DNA of 64,000 bases from Pantoea agglomerans (GTDB taxonomy: Bacteria > Pseudomonadota > Gammaproteobacteria > Enterobacterales > Enterobacteriaceae): NCBI RefSeq assembly GCF_021397715.1, contig NZ_CP090207.1:2232001-2296000 (forward strand). The letters run 5' to 3'. The position numbers and the translations under genes were made by a program. Positions 16,255 through 25,225 of this stretch are shown here, piece after piece. Position 1 is the first letter of the stretch, and each line of letters starts with the position of its first letter. The notes beneath the pieces are model-generated. The model searched no databases. It was given only the letters and a program-made list of their open reading frames with translations, and was not told the DNA's origin.

Positions 16255-17608
16255 GGATTTTTTCCTCTTGCGGCTTAGTGGATTTCCCGTTAACAAACCA
16301 GGCGAGTGCAGTAACAAAAGCGATGAACAGCGCGACAAACAGCCAGTTGTTCTGGAAGGCGTGGCCCAGTACCAGACCGGTGCTGATCACATCGGAGTCG
16401 CTGAAGGTGACACCGGTAAAGCCGTAGCTCTCCAGCATCGGTACCAGAATGGCGGGCAGCAGCGTGATGAACAGGCCGTGGACAAAGCCGCCAATCATCG
16501 CCCCGCGCCGTCCGCCGATGGCATTACCGAACACCCCGGCAGTGCCGCCAGCGAAGAAGTTGGTCAGCAGTCCCGGCAGGATCATCGCCAGGCCAAACAT
16601 CGGAAAGATGAGCATGCCCACAATGGAGCCGAGCGTGGTGGCCAGGAAGCCGACGATCACCGCGTTCGGCGCGTAGGGAAACATCACCGGGCAGTCGAGC
16701 GCCGGTTTAGCGTCCGGTACCAGCCGCATCGCAATGCCACGGAAGGCCGGCACCAGTTCGTTCAGCAGCAGACGTACCCCGCTGTAGAGCACGAACACCC
16801 CGGCCACGAACTGAATCGACTGCATAAAGGCGTACATCAGGTAGTTCATGCCGTTACTGTACTGCGCGATAAACGCCGGACCGGCCGCCACCGCCGGGAT
16901 CAGATACATCGGCACCATCACCAGCGCCATTGACAGATAGGTGTCCTGCAGGAATTTGAAGTTATCCGGCAGCTTCAGGTCTTCGGTGGAGCGCGATCCC
17001 TTGCCGACCACTTTCGCCACCGCCGCCGTCACCAGATAGCCAATGGTGCAGAAGTGACCCAGCGCGACATCATCGGAATCGGTAATCCGCCGCACCACCG
17101 GCTGCGCCAGCGCAGGCATCACCACCGCCATAATCCCGCCAAAAATACCGCCGGTCAGGATCAGCGGCAGACCGGTCAGCCCGGCTTTGTAGCCAATCAC
17201 TGCGCCAATCGTCGCCATCCACAGTAGCGCCTGGCCGGTAAGGAAGATGTACTTAAACGGCGTAATGCGGGCGATGATGATATTGACGATAAAAATCACC
17301 AGCAGCGTCAGCGCCACTTCCGATCCCAGTTCCCGGTTCGCCAGCCCGGCAATTGCCGCCACATCGGTGATATAGCCCTGCATGCCGAAGCCGTGGGTAA
17401 AGATGGTGTTAAGGAAGGTCAGCGTGCCGACGATGATATTGATCCCGGCCATCATAATTAAAAAGCCCAGCAGGGTTTTAAAGGTGCCTTCCACCACCTT
17501 GCCCGCCGATTTTTTTTGCAGCAACAGACCGATCAGGCCAATAAAGGCGATCAGAATCGAGGCCTGCCCTAATAAGTCTTTTACCAGGAAGTCGATCACA
17601 CTATTCAT
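16241..17608 (-). CDS. PTS EIIC permease, ascorbate (UlaA/SgaT) family
   Basis: A 455-residue polytopic membrane protein with about 11-12 hydrophobic segments. 'LQKKSAGKVVEGTFKTLLGFLIMMAGINI' and 'GKGSRSTEDLKLPDNFKFLQD' correspond to the conserved 'KGT.KT..GF..L..G' and '.EDLKLP' regions of UlaA. UlaA carries L-ascorbate, but paralogous family members carry other sugars or polyols. The operon lacks the ula catabolic enzymes and instead encodes PFK- and aldolase-like proteins, arguing for a hexose or hexitol. It overlaps EIIB by 8 bases and the aldolase by 14. Confidence 0.88.
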   Translation of the reverse strand: MNSVIDFLVKDLLGQASILIAFIGLIGLLLQKKSAGKVVEGTFKTLLGFLIMMAGINIIVGTLTFLNTIFTHGFGMQGYITDVAAIAGLANRELGSEVALTLLVIFIVNIIIARITPFKYIFLTGQALLWMATIGAVIGYKAGLTGLPLILTGGIFGGIMAVVMPALAQPVVRRITDSDDVALGHFCTIGYLVTAAVAKVVGKGSRSTEDLKLPDNFKFLQDTYLSMALVMVPMYLIPAVAAGPAFIAQYSNGMNYLMYAFMQSIQFVAGVFVLYSGVRLLLNELVPAFRGIAMRLVPDAKPALDCPVMFPYAPNAVIVGFLATTLGSIVGMLIFPMFGLAMILPGLLTNFFAGGTAGVFGNAIGGRRGAMIGGFVHGLFITLLPAILVPMLESYGFTGVTFSDSDVISTGLVLGHAFQNNWLFVALFIAFVTALAWFVNGKSTKPQEEKIHETL

Positions 17609-17915
17609 GGGCAGCGACCTTCATGTTGCGTTCTTTTAAAAAGGCCACAATCTTCTGCTCTATTTCCGCTTTATCGGTGAGCTTATTAAGAATAATGACC
17701 CGCTTGATCTGTTCCGGACTGGCGTCGGCATTTAACACATCGGCAAAGGCTTTTTGCGTCAGAATCATGTCTGATTTAAACGCATTGGCTTCTGAAATGG
17801 TGGTGTGGTCAATATCCGCGTCAATTTCCAGCTTTTTTAATACCGCTTTTGCGCTCATCTCAATCGCAAAGCTGGACCCTAACCCGCAGCCACAAACACA
17901 TAAAATTTTCAGCAT
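17601..17915 (-). CDS. PTS EIIB component, ascorbate (UlaB) type
   Basis: A 104-residue cytoplasmic phosphocarrier. 'MLKILCVCGCGLGSSFAIEMSAK' contains the EIIB phospho-cysteine in the CGxGxGSS loop (C8 by alignment to 'VCGNGQGSS' of UlaB). It accepts phosphate from the EIIA and phosphorylates the sugar transported by the EIIC encoded immediately downstream. It starts 10 bases after the PFK-like gene stop with 'GAGGAGATAACC' in front of the ATG. Confidence 0.9.
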   Translation of the reverse strand: MLKILCVCGCGLGSSFAIEMSAKAVLKKLEIDADIDHTTISEANAFKSDMILTQKAFADVLNADASPEQIKRVIILNKLTDKAEIEQKIVAFLKERNMKVAAHE

Positions 17916-17925
17916 GGTTATCTCC

Positions 17926-18909
17926 TCACAATATATTCAGTTGTTTAGCGAGTTTGTAATGATGCCCGTCAGTATCGACCAGGCGTTTTTGCATGCTTAT
18001 TAAATCAATCGGAATCGGTTTATTGCTGCCATTAATAATGACGGCTTTATTACGCATTCCCGACTGAATACAACGCACCACTTCACTGGCCATAATGGTG
18101 CCCTGATAAATTTCCTCGCAGGTCGGTTCACCATTACGCAATCCGTAACCGAGAATGGTTTTGCGGATACGCACACCAATTAACGGTTCAAGCTGTTTGA
18201 TTAAGGTATCGATCGCCCCCTGAAAACCGGGCGAGTATTCACGGGTGTAACCTTCTGAGCAGAGGATCACCACGCTGTTCTGCTGCGCCAGCCGCTGAGT
18301 GATACGCTGGGCCAGCTGCGGCAGCGGGATCTGACACTCCGGGATCAGGGCAAAATCGGCGTTGGATTTCAGGGCCGACTGCAGAGTTAGCTCGCCGCAA
18401 TAGCCGCCGAGCAGCTCCAGCATAAAAACCCGTCCGGGCAGCGCACGTCCGGTATTACGCAGTTTTGCCACCTCCTTCAGGACCTGCTCGCAGGCGGTGG
18501 AAAAGCCGAGGGTATAGTCACTGCCAAAGACATCGTTATCTATCGTCATGCCGACGCCAAAACAATTCACGCCGAACTCCGACAGATGATGCAGAAATTG
18601 CAATGAACCATCCCCGCCCGCCATGATTAATAGATCAATGCGGGCACTTTTCAATTGACGGGCAATGAGTTCATATTCGCTGCGCAACAATTTTTTTTGC
18701 GTCCGTCCCGATTGCATCACCGGGATCGGGGCGATAGAAAAGTCGAGCAGATCGCGCGGACTAATATCACGATGCTGATGCGCTAATAAGCCTGGAATAC
18801 CCCCATCGAATATCACGATTTCCGCCTGAGCCAGACGACCGAGCTGGAAAACAAAATTATTAATACCGCTGACATCGCCGCCGCTAATAACCATTCCGAT
18901 CCGCATCAT
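17926..18909 (-). CDS. Divergent 6-phosphofructokinase-like kinase
   Basis: About 327 residues from the preferred start MMRIGMVISGGD at 18909 (in-frame ATGs at 18945 and 18975 would add N-terminal tails). PFKA family: 'ISGGDVSGIN' replaces the usual SGGDAPGMN, 'AGGDGS' at residues 97-102 has the glycine typical of ATP-dependent enzymes, and 'TIDND' at 122-126 keeps the catalytic aspartate. 'LLGGYCGELTL' corresponds to MGRxCGxLAL. The usual GGTxLGSSR loop is degraded (SGRTQKKLLRSEY). It is the first gene of the PTS operon, so it probably phosphorylates the imported ketose phosphate to a bisphosphate for the aldolase. Confidence 0.82.
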   Translation of the reverse strand: MMRIGMVISGGDVSGINNFVFQLGRLAQAEIVIFDGGIPGLLAHQHRDISPRDLLDFSIAPIPVMQSGRTQKKLLRSEYELIARQLKSARIDLLIMAGGDGSLQFLHHLSEFGVNCFGVGMTIDNDVFGSDYTLGFSTACEQVLKEVAKLRNTGRALPGRVFMLELLGGYCGELTLQSALKSNADFALIPECQIPLPQLAQRITQRLAQQNSVVILCSEGYTREYSPGFQGAIDTLIKQLEPLIGVRIRKTILGYGLRNGEPTCEEIYQGTIMASEVVRCIQSGMRNKAVIINGSNKPIPIDLISMQKRLVDTDGHHYKLAKQLNIL

Positions 18910-19041
18910 TTTGACCCCGCTGACGTAATTGGTGCTGGCGTTCATTGTTCCGGGATAAGGGGTTGTTATTTGCAATGGAGATCACAGTTACGCGCGGTAT
19001 ATTTCTGGTGAAGAGATTGACAGCGGATAATTAACCGGGTT

Positions 19042-19063
19042 ATTTGTGAGTAGGATCACAAAT
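19042..19063. promoter_or_regulatory. CRP binding site for the PTS operon
   Basis: ATTTGTGA-GTAGGA-TCACAAAT: perfect 8-base arms and exactly the TGTGA-N6-TCACA core. It is centred about 50 bases upstream of an AATATACC-like -10 on the minus strand, consistent with class I activation of the PFK-PTS operon. Confidence 0.8.
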
Positions 19064-19243
19064 TAAAGCCGCGGCGGAGATTTACAGAACTTAAATAAAT
19101 CAGTGGGTTAGGCTTTGACCGACGGGAATCAGGCTAAGGGTTCACCGGCCGCGTTAATCGCCGGGTGATGTCGTTACAGATTTGTGATTTCCGCCTCATT
19201 TTTTCCGGTTCAGCCACGTTTTTCACCCGACAGGCCACGGCGA

Positions 19244-19285
19244 GGTGAATTAAAAACGCCCGGCGCGCGCGTTTTTAATTTCACC
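19244..19285. terminator. Large stem-loop downstream of fhlA
   Basis: GGTGAATTAAAAACGC (19244-19259) pairs with GCGTTTTTAATTTCACC (19269-19285) with one bulged T, around a CG-rich loop. It lies about 75 bases beyond the fhlA stop. It probably ends the hyp-fhlA transcript, although no U-run follows the stem. Confidence 0.5.
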
Positions 19286-19359
19286 GATGAGAGGATAACG
19301 CGGGGAAGAAAGCAGCAAGATTCAGCTCAGCAGCAAAAACGTTCAGCCGTCTGCTATCG

Positions 19360-21462
19360 CTATGACGGGTTCACATCAATGCCCATTTTTTTCATTCTGG
19401 ATAACAGCGTGGTTCGTTTCAGCCCCAGACGCACGGCGGCTCCGCGCGGTCCGGCAACGACGCCGTTCGTCTCCTTCAGCATGGCAATAATTCGCTGACG
19501 TTCATCCTCTTCGCTCAGGGAGGAAACGGGCGCGGAGTACGGCGCCCCGGATGGCAGGATCGGTGCAGCGAAGGTCAGGGGCTGATTAAACTCTTCAAAC
19601 GGCATCTCCAGCACCGTTCCACGCGTCAGCAGTACCGCACGCTCAATGACATTTTCCAGCTCCCGTACATTTCCAGGCCACGGCATCCGGCTCAGCAAAC
19701 GCAGTGTTTCGGCCGGAATACTGTCGATCGTCCGCTTCATGCGTTTGGCGATTTTGTAGGTCAGAAACTTCACCAGCTGCGGGATATCTTCCGGACGTTC
19801 ACGTAACGGCGGAATAACAATCGGGAAGACGTTCAGCCGGTAATAGAGGTCGCTGCGAAATTCTTTGTCTGCGACCATCTGTTTCAGGTCACGGTTTGTG
19901 GCCGCGATCATGCGGACATCCACCGAGATCAGTTTGTTACCGCCGACCCGCTCAAACTCCTGCTCCTGCAATATGCGCAGCAGTTTCGGTTGCAGCTCCA
20001 GTGGGATCTCGCCGACCTCATCGAGAAACAGCGTGCCCTGATCCGCCAGCTCAAAGCGCCCCATTCTTTGCGCCGTTGCGCCGGTAAAGGAGCCCTTCTC
20101 ATGGCCAAACAGATCGCTTTCCATCAGCCCGGCAGGCATTGCCGCACAGTTCATTTTTACCATGCGACGATCGCGGCGATCGCCGAGATTATGGATGGCC
20201 CGGGCGATCAGCTCTTTACCGGTGCCGGTTTCACCGAGGATCAGCACCGAACAGTCGCTTTTCGCCACGATCTCCACCTGTTTCAACACCGCTGACATAC
20301 GGGGGCTGCGCCCGACGATGTAACTGAAGTCAGGATTGTTGCTGTTGATCTGCTCGGTCAGATAGAGGTTTTCATGCTGCAGCTTCTCTTTCAGGCTTTT
20401 GATTTCCTGATAGGCCAGTGCATTATCCACCGCGATGGCGATGCGCTCAGCGATCTGCTGCAGCACCCGCAGGTTGGTAGAATTGAAATTATCGGGCTGA
20501 CAGCGCGCCAGCTTTAACACCCCCAGCGTTTTATGCCCGAAGCGTAGCGGCAGAACGCACAGCGTTTTGGTTTGATCGCGCCACAGCAGATGGAACAGCG
20601 TTCGCTCTTCAGTTTCTCCCTCTGGCTTCAGATGCGTCAGCAGCATCTCGCCGCTTTTCATCACCTGCTGCTCCAGCGTGCCGGCCAGCGTCATCCGCGA
20701 TTGCTCACGCTCCGCAACATCGGCCTGCAGGTAATGGGTGGCGTAAACATTTGCCTGCTCGCTCTCCTGACCGGCATCACATAACACGATGCTGATGGCG
20801 TTGATATGGAAGAAGTGATGAATGGTTTTGGCGATTTCGCCGGTCAGCTCATCGAGATCTAATTTGGACAGCACCGCATTGGTGATATCCACCAGAATAC
20901 GAAAATCGTCACGCTCGTGACGCAGCAGGGATTGCTGCAGTAAGGCGTTTTCGCGCAGCTGAATCTGCCCGACCGCAATCGCCGCCAGCGTGGCGAGCTC
21001 ATACAGGCTGTTCTTCTCCTCTTCACTGAATGGGGCGGCCTGCTGGCGGATAAACTCACACCCGCCCAGCAAGCCGGACGAGGCCAGCAGCGGCACCAGA
21101 CAGTAGTCGCTGAACGGCGGATAGAGATTCAGTGCCGCCAGTTGCGGATAGCGAAGGTGCAGCGCTTCACTGCGCCAGACCTGGGTTTTTGGATTACTCC
21201 GCAACGCCTGCACCGGGCCGGTTGCCAGCAGGGTTTGATCCTGATAACTGATCGGCTGATGATGCGCGTCGAGGCCGTAAAAACTGACGCGCTCACTGTT
21301 GTTGTCGAACAACACCAGCGACACGCTATCTGCCATACCGGCGGTCTGAATCAGCTGGTTCAGGGCTTGCAGCAGCGCTGGCATGGTCTGCTGAAGCAGT
21401 AACATGCGTGTCAGTTCCAGTAATCCCTGGTGTGGGGAGGTGCTCATGGTTGCACTCTGCAT
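19360..21462 (-). CDS. fhlA: FhlA, formate-sensing sigma-54 activator of formate hydrogenlyase
   Basis: 700 residues (E. coli FhlA 692). The N-terminal two-thirds holds GAF-type sensory regions (about residues 20-165 and 195-345), which in the family bind formate. The AAA+ core starts near 380: Walker A 'GETGTGKE', Walker B 'GTLFLDEVGEIP', and the arginine-finger area 'RSDLYYRLNVFPI'. The C-terminal helix-turn-helix is 'GPRGAAVRLGLKRTTLLSRMKKMGI'. The sigma-54-contacting loop reads GSFTGA at residues 457-462 rather than GAFTGA. It is the last gene of hypABCDE-fhlA. It should activate the sigma-54 promoters before hypA, hycA and hydN. Confidence 0.95.
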   Translation of the reverse strand: MQSATMSTSPHQGLLELTRMLLLQQTMPALLQALNQLIQTAGMADSVSLVLFDNNSERVSFYGLDAHHQPISYQDQTLLATGPVQALRSNPKTQVWRSEALHLRYPQLAALNLYPPFSDYCLVPLLASSGLLGGCEFIRQQAAPFSEEEKNSLYELATLAAIAVGQIQLRENALLQQSLLRHERDDFRILVDITNAVLSKLDLDELTGEIAKTIHHFFHINAISIVLCDAGQESEQANVYATHYLQADVAEREQSRMTLAGTLEQQVMKSGEMLLTHLKPEGETEERTLFHLLWRDQTKTLCVLPLRFGHKTLGVLKLARCQPDNFNSTNLRVLQQIAERIAIAVDNALAYQEIKSLKEKLQHENLYLTEQINSNNPDFSYIVGRSPRMSAVLKQVEIVAKSDCSVLILGETGTGKELIARAIHNLGDRRDRRMVKMNCAAMPAGLMESDLFGHEKGSFTGATAQRMGRFELADQGTLFLDEVGEIPLELQPKLLRILQEQEFERVGGNKLISVDVRMIAATNRDLKQMVADKEFRSDLYYRLNVFPIVIPPLRERPEDIPQLVKFLTYKIAKRMKRTIDSIPAETLRLLSRMPWPGNVRELENVIERAVLLTRGTVLEMPFEEFNQPLTFAAPILPSGAPYSAPVSSLSEEDERQRIIAMLKETNGVVAGPRGAAVRLGLKRTTLLSRMKKMGIDVNPS

Positions 21463-21566
21463 AGCGTTGGCTCTGGATATCGAAATTAAGTGAAATAAGT
21501 TGTTCCTGGGGGGCGAACCGCGTTGAAAAGTCTACCGCTTTCCGCGCCGCCGTCGCCCTGATGAGA

Positions 21567-22589
21567 TCAACAAATACGAGGTAATGGCTCCGAATGCGGC
21601 AACATCAGCTGGCGTGAAACACCCAGCGTCCCGCGCAGAGAGACCTGCGGCGTCCGGGTCACTTCACCTATGGTTGCGGCATCAGCACCCAGCGGATGCG
21701 TGCGCAGCAGGGAAAGCGCCTGCTCTTCTGCCTCTGCAGAGACCACCACCACCACTTTGCCTTCATTGGCGAAGTTCAGCGGTTCCAGTCCCAGCAGTTC
21801 TGCCAGGCCACGCACCGCTGGCTTAACCGGCAGCGCATCCTCATCAATGCAGAAGCCGCATCCGCTGGCCGCGCTGAACTCATGCAAAATGGCATTGACG
21901 CCACCGCGCGTCGCATCGCGCAGAGCATGAACCCCGCTCAGCCCGCGCAGCGGTGCAATCATCGGTGCCAGCACCGCGCAGTCGCTCTCCACCCCCAGCA
22001 CCATTCCCAGCTTTTCACGCAGATTAAGGATCGCTGCGCCGTGATCGCCCAGCGTACCGCTGACGATCACTTTATCGCCCGCGCTGATCTGGCTGGCACA
22101 CCAGTTAACCGCCGTCGGAATGACCCCGATCCCGGCGGTATTGATAAAAATTTTGTCGGCCGCGCCGCGCTGCACCACTTTGGTGTCGCCGGTGACAATC
22201 GCGATGCCTGCCTCACGCGCGGTCTGCGCCATCAGGCTGACGATCTGCTGCAAATCGGCGAGCGGTAAGCCCTCCTCCAGAATAAAACCGCAGGAGAGAT
22301 AAGCCGGTGTTGCGCCGCTCACCGCCAGATCGTTGGCGGTTCCGCACACCGCCAGCTTGCCGATATTGCCGCCAGGGAAAAAAACCGGATCGATCACGTA
22401 GCTGTCCGTGGTAAACGCCAGCCGATCGCCCTGCGCGCTCAGGCTGGCCAGCGACAACCGCGCGCCATCTTCCTGCTGATTAAGCCAGGGATTGTCGAAC
22501 GCCCGCAGGAAGATCTGTTCAATCATCTGCTGCATCGCCCGTCCCCCGCTGCCGTGCGCCAGGGTGACAACCTCGTTATCCTTACTCAT
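21567..22589 (-). CDS. hypE: HypE, carbamoyl dehydratase of NiFe hydrogenase maturation
   Basis: 340 residues (E. coli about 336). AIR-synthase-like fold with 'VTLAHGSGGRAMQQMI' at the N-terminus and 'DATRGGVNAILHEFS' in the middle. It ends in 'PRIC', whose terminal cysteine carries the carbamoyl group from HypF and dehydrates it to thiocyanate, the source of the cyanide ligands. Its start overlaps the hypD stop by 8 bases. Confidence 0.97.
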   Translation of the reverse strand: MSKDNEVVTLAHGSGGRAMQQMIEQIFLRAFDNPWLNQQEDGARLSLASLSAQGDRLAFTTDSYVIDPVFFPGGNIGKLAVCGTANDLAVSGATPAYLSCGFILEEGLPLADLQQIVSLMAQTAREAGIAIVTGDTKVVQRGAADKIFINTAGIGVIPTAVNWCASQISAGDKVIVSGTLGDHGAAILNLREKLGMVLGVESDCAVLAPMIAPLRGLSGVHALRDATRGGVNAILHEFSAASGCGFCIDEDALPVKPAVRGLAELLGLEPLNFANEGKVVVVVSAEAEEQALSLLRTHPLGADAATIGEVTRTPQVSLRGTLGVSRQLMLPHSEPLPRIC

Positions 22590-23754
22590 TCAGGCCTGCC
22601 TTCTGTTGCTGAAGCTGTTGCTGCGGTGTTGCCGCCGTGGTCGTTTCCTGATGCCGGTACTGATACCACGCCGCGCACGCGCCTTCAGAAGAGACCATCA
22701 GCGCCCCAAAGGCGTTGTGGGGCGTACAATCGTTGCCAAACAGCGGACACTGATGCGGTCTGCAGCGCCCGGTCAGAACCTCACCGCACCGGCAGCGCGG
22801 ATCGTCCGCGACCGGCTGCGCCTGCGGGCGAAAGCGCCGTTCCGCATCAAACGCGGCATAGGCTGGCGTCAGGGCTATTGCCGAGGTTTCGATCAGCCCC
22901 AGGCCGCGCCACTCACTGCTACCGGAGAGCGTAAAAACCTCGCGCATCGCCTGTTGTGCCAGCAGGTTACCCTGTTGCGTCACCACGCGGCGGTACTGAT
23001 TTTCGGTTTTACAGGACCCCTCGCAAATCTGGTTCACCAGCATCAGCACGCTTTGCAGCATGTCGAGTGGCTCAAAGCCGCTGATCACCAGCGGCTTGCG
23101 AAAGGTCTGATTGATGAAGCGGTATGGCGCGGTGCCGGTGATCATGCTGACGTGACCCGGTGCCAGAAAGGCATCAATCCGCACATCCTGCTGGGACAGC
23201 AGGCTGCGTAAGGTGGGCATCAGGCTGATGTGCTGGCAGAAGACCGTGAAATTGGTCAGCGCTTCACGCCGCGCCTGTTGCAGGGTGACAGCCGTGACCG
23301 GCAGCGTGGTTTCAAACCCCAGCGCAAAAAACACCACCTGTCGTGACGGATTTTCCCGTGCCAGCTGCAGCGCATCGATCGGCGAGTAGACCACGCGGAT
23401 TTCTGCGCCGCGCTCGCGCGCCTGCGCCAGCGATCCCTGTTTACCCGGCACCCGTAAGGCGTCACCAAAGGTGCAGAAAATCACTTCAGGATGGGCGGCA
23501 ATTTCACAGCAGGCATCAATGCGCCCCATCGGCAATACGCACACCGGACAGCCCGGTCCGTGGATAAATTCCAGCTGCGGTGGCAGCAGTTTATCCAGCC
23601 CGAATTTAAAAATAGCGTGAGTGTGTCCGCCACAGACTTCCATAATCTGCATCGGCTTGTCGGGGCTAAAAGGCAGCCTCGCCGCCCGCTGATGCAGCCG
23701 TTCAACCAGCGCCTGCGCCAGTTGCGGATCGCGAAATTCATCGACAAAACGCAT
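22582..23754 (-). CDS. hypD: HypD, Fe(CN)2CO assembly protein
   Basis: 390 residues. Conserved motifs: 'QIMEVCGGHTHAIFKFGL' (catalytic cysteine), 'FIHGPGCPVCVLPMGRID', 'FFALGFETTLP' and 'PGHVSMITG'. The C-terminal 4Fe-4S ligands lie in 'DPRCRCGEVLTGRCRPHQCPLFGNDCTP'. With HypC it builds the Fe(CN)2CO moiety. Its ATG overlaps the hypC stop by one base (TAATG). The C-terminal tail is somewhat longer than in E. coli (373). Confidence 0.97.
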   Translation of the reverse strand: MRFVDEFRDPQLAQALVERLHQRAARLPFSPDKPMQIMEVCGGHTHAIFKFGLDKLLPPQLEFIHGPGCPVCVLPMGRIDACCEIAAHPEVIFCTFGDALRVPGKQGSLAQARERGAEIRVVYSPIDALQLARENPSRQVVFFALGFETTLPVTAVTLQQARREALTNFTVFCQHISLMPTLRSLLSQQDVRIDAFLAPGHVSMITGTAPYRFINQTFRKPLVISGFEPLDMLQSVLMLVNQICEGSCKTENQYRRVVTQQGNLLAQQAMREVFTLSGSSEWRGLGLIETSAIALTPAYAAFDAERRFRPQAQPVADDPRCRCGEVLTGRCRPHQCPLFGNDCTPHNAFGALMVSSEGACAAWYQYRHQETTTAATPQQQLQQQKAGLNE

Positions 23755-24032
23755 TAGCTTTTGGCTCCCGCAGTGAGAAACAGCGCGACATCAGCCTCGA
23801 CTTCCCCCATCGCCTGCAGCGCCGCCAGCGTTTCCAGCGCTTCCTGTTGATCAAGCCGGCTCAGCGCGAACCCGACATGGATTAACACCCAGCAACCGAT
23901 CAGCGCCTCGCGGTCGCCTTCGCAGACCAGCGCGATATTCACTTCCCGACGCAGGCCGCAGACTTCGGCCCACGCGTGATCGATCCGCGTCTCATGCAGG
24001 GCAACAATCTGTCCCGGAATGCCTATGCACAT
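23754..24032 (-). CDS. hypC: HypC, hydrogenase maturation chaperone
   Basis: 92 residues from [12 protein letters not shown]. The N-terminal cysteine (C2), essential for binding iron and the large subunit in HypC proteins, is present. The 'VNIALV' and '[13 protein letters not shown]' strands belong to the OB-fold. The ATG at 24032 is chosen over an upstream in-frame codon because C2 must follow the initiator Met. It overlaps the hypB stop by 10 bases and hypD by one base. The second HypC-like protein of E. coli (HybG) is not in this window. Confidence 0.95.
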   Translation of the reverse strand: MCIGIPGQIVALHETRIDHAWAEVCGLRREVNIALVCEGDREALIGCWVLIHVGFALSRLDQQEALETLAALQAMGEVEADVALFLTAGAKS

Positions 24033-24802
24033 CGCTGCTGCTCCAGCCAGGCCAGCCACTCCGCCATGCCAGCGCCGCGGGTGGCAGAGAGCGCGATCAC
24101 CTCAATCTGCGGATTGATCTGCCGGGCGTAAGCGATGCAGGCGTCGACGTCAAAACTGACATAAGGCAGCAGGTCAATTTTATTCAGGATCATCAGCCGG
24201 GAAGCGGCAAACATATCGGGATATTTGAGCGGTTTGTCTTCGCCTTCGGTCACCGAAAGCAGCGCCACCTTGTGGCGTTCCCCCAGGTCAAAACTGGCCG
24301 GACAGACCAGGTTGCCGACATTCTCAATGAACAGCAGGCTGCCCGGGCTGGGCGACAGATGATGCAGCGCATCGTGAACCATCTGCGCGTCCAGATGGCA
24401 TCCTTTACCGGTGTTGACCTGAATCGCCGCCACGCCCGTGGCACGGATGCGATCGGCATCGCGGCTGGTTTGCTGGTCACCTTCAATCACCGTACAGACA
24501 ACGCGGGCTGCCAGTTGCTCCAGCGTGCGGGTCAGCAAGGTGGTTTTACCGGAGCCGGGGCTGGAGACCAGATTCAGCGCCAGAATGCCCGCAGCGGCAA
24601 AGTGCGCACGGTTGTGCGCAGCAATCTGATTATTCTTCGCCAGCACGTCCATTTCGATATCCACCAGCCGGCGCGGCGCAAACGGCAGGCCAGAAGGATG
24701 ATGACCCGAAGGATCAGACGAAAAGGCGTGACCGGGACGATCGTCGCGGCTGACGCCTTCGATACGCCGTTCACCGCTGGCGCAACCACAGGTACTGCAC
24801 AT
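24023..24802 (-). CDS. hypB: HypB, GTPase for nickel insertion
   Basis: 259 residues from [12 protein letters not shown]. The N-terminal CxxCGC is the high-affinity nickel site of E. coli-type HypB. The G domain starts around residue 75 with P-loop '[16 protein letters not shown]'. It continues with '[19 protein letters not shown]', the metal-site '[17 protein letters not shown]', '[20 protein letters not shown]' and 'LNKIDLLPY'. There is no long histidine-rich stretch, so nickel storage is minimal. It works with HypA to load nickel into HycE. Confidence 0.96.
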   Translation of the reverse strand: MCSTCGCASGERRIEGVSRDDRPGHAFSSDPSGHHPSGLPFAPRRLVDIEMDVLAKNNQIAAHNRAHFAAAGILALNLVSSPGSGKTTLLTRTLEQLAARVVCTVIEGDQQTSRDADRIRATGVAAIQVNTGKGCHLDAQMVHDALHHLSPSPGSLLFIENVGNLVCPASFDLGERHKVALLSVTEGEDKPLKYPDMFAASRLMILNKIDLLPYVSFDVDACIAYARQINPQIEVIALSATRGAGMAEWLAWLEQQRCA

Positions 24803-24832
24803 AGCGTTCTCCCCAGGCAACTGTGTTGCCGG

Positions 24833-25177
24833 TTATTCAATTTCGATGCGTTTGATTTTCATGCCGCTATCGGCCACCACCCGCACATCCTGGCCGCCGC
24901 AATGCGGACAGCGCAGCACGCCAGGGCTGAGTAAGCCGATGGCCTGCTGGCAGCGGTGGCACCAGCCTGCCGCCTCCGGCGTTTCCAGATACAGCGTGCA
25001 GCCCTCGGCGAGCGTTTCACGGCACGCCAGCGCAAAGCAGAATTGCACCGCATCCGGCTCAACGCAGGAGAGCGCGCCGATTTCGATCCACACTGCGGTA
25101 ATTCGGCTGGCGCAGTGTTGCTGCCCGAACTGTTGCATTATTTCTACCGCGTTCTGACACAGCGTAATTTCATGCAT
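24833..25177 (-). CDS. hypA: HypA, nickel metallochaperone
   Basis: 114 residues from MHEITLCQNAVEIM. The N-terminal M-H-E motif binds nickel. The zinc site is 'WCHRCQQ...LRCPHCGG'. The strong ribosome-binding site CAGAGGAGGCGC precedes the ATG at 25177. The frame extends upstream but those residues lack any HypA similarity. It is the first gene of hypABCDE-fhlA, driven by the sigma-54 promoter at 25226-25242. Confidence 0.96.
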   Translation of the reverse strand: MHEITLCQNAVEIMQQFGQQHCASRITAVWIEIGALSCVEPDAVQFCFALACRETLAEGCTLYLETPEAAGWCHRCQQAIGLLSPGVLRCPHCGGQDVRVVADSGMKIKRIEIE

Positions 25178-25225
25178 TGCGCCTCCTCTGCCTGGCGTTA
25201 AATAAAGCGGACACCCACGGGCATT

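Larger units (their letters stand above)
18910..19359. other. Regulatory gap upstream of the PTS operon
   Basis: Lies between fhlA (stop at 19360) and the PFK-like gene, both on the minus strand. It holds a large GC/AT hairpin and a perfect CRP-type palindrome, annotated separately. 'AAATATACC' near 18997-19005 (minus strand) may be the -10 region. No regulator gene is present. Confidence 0.5.
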
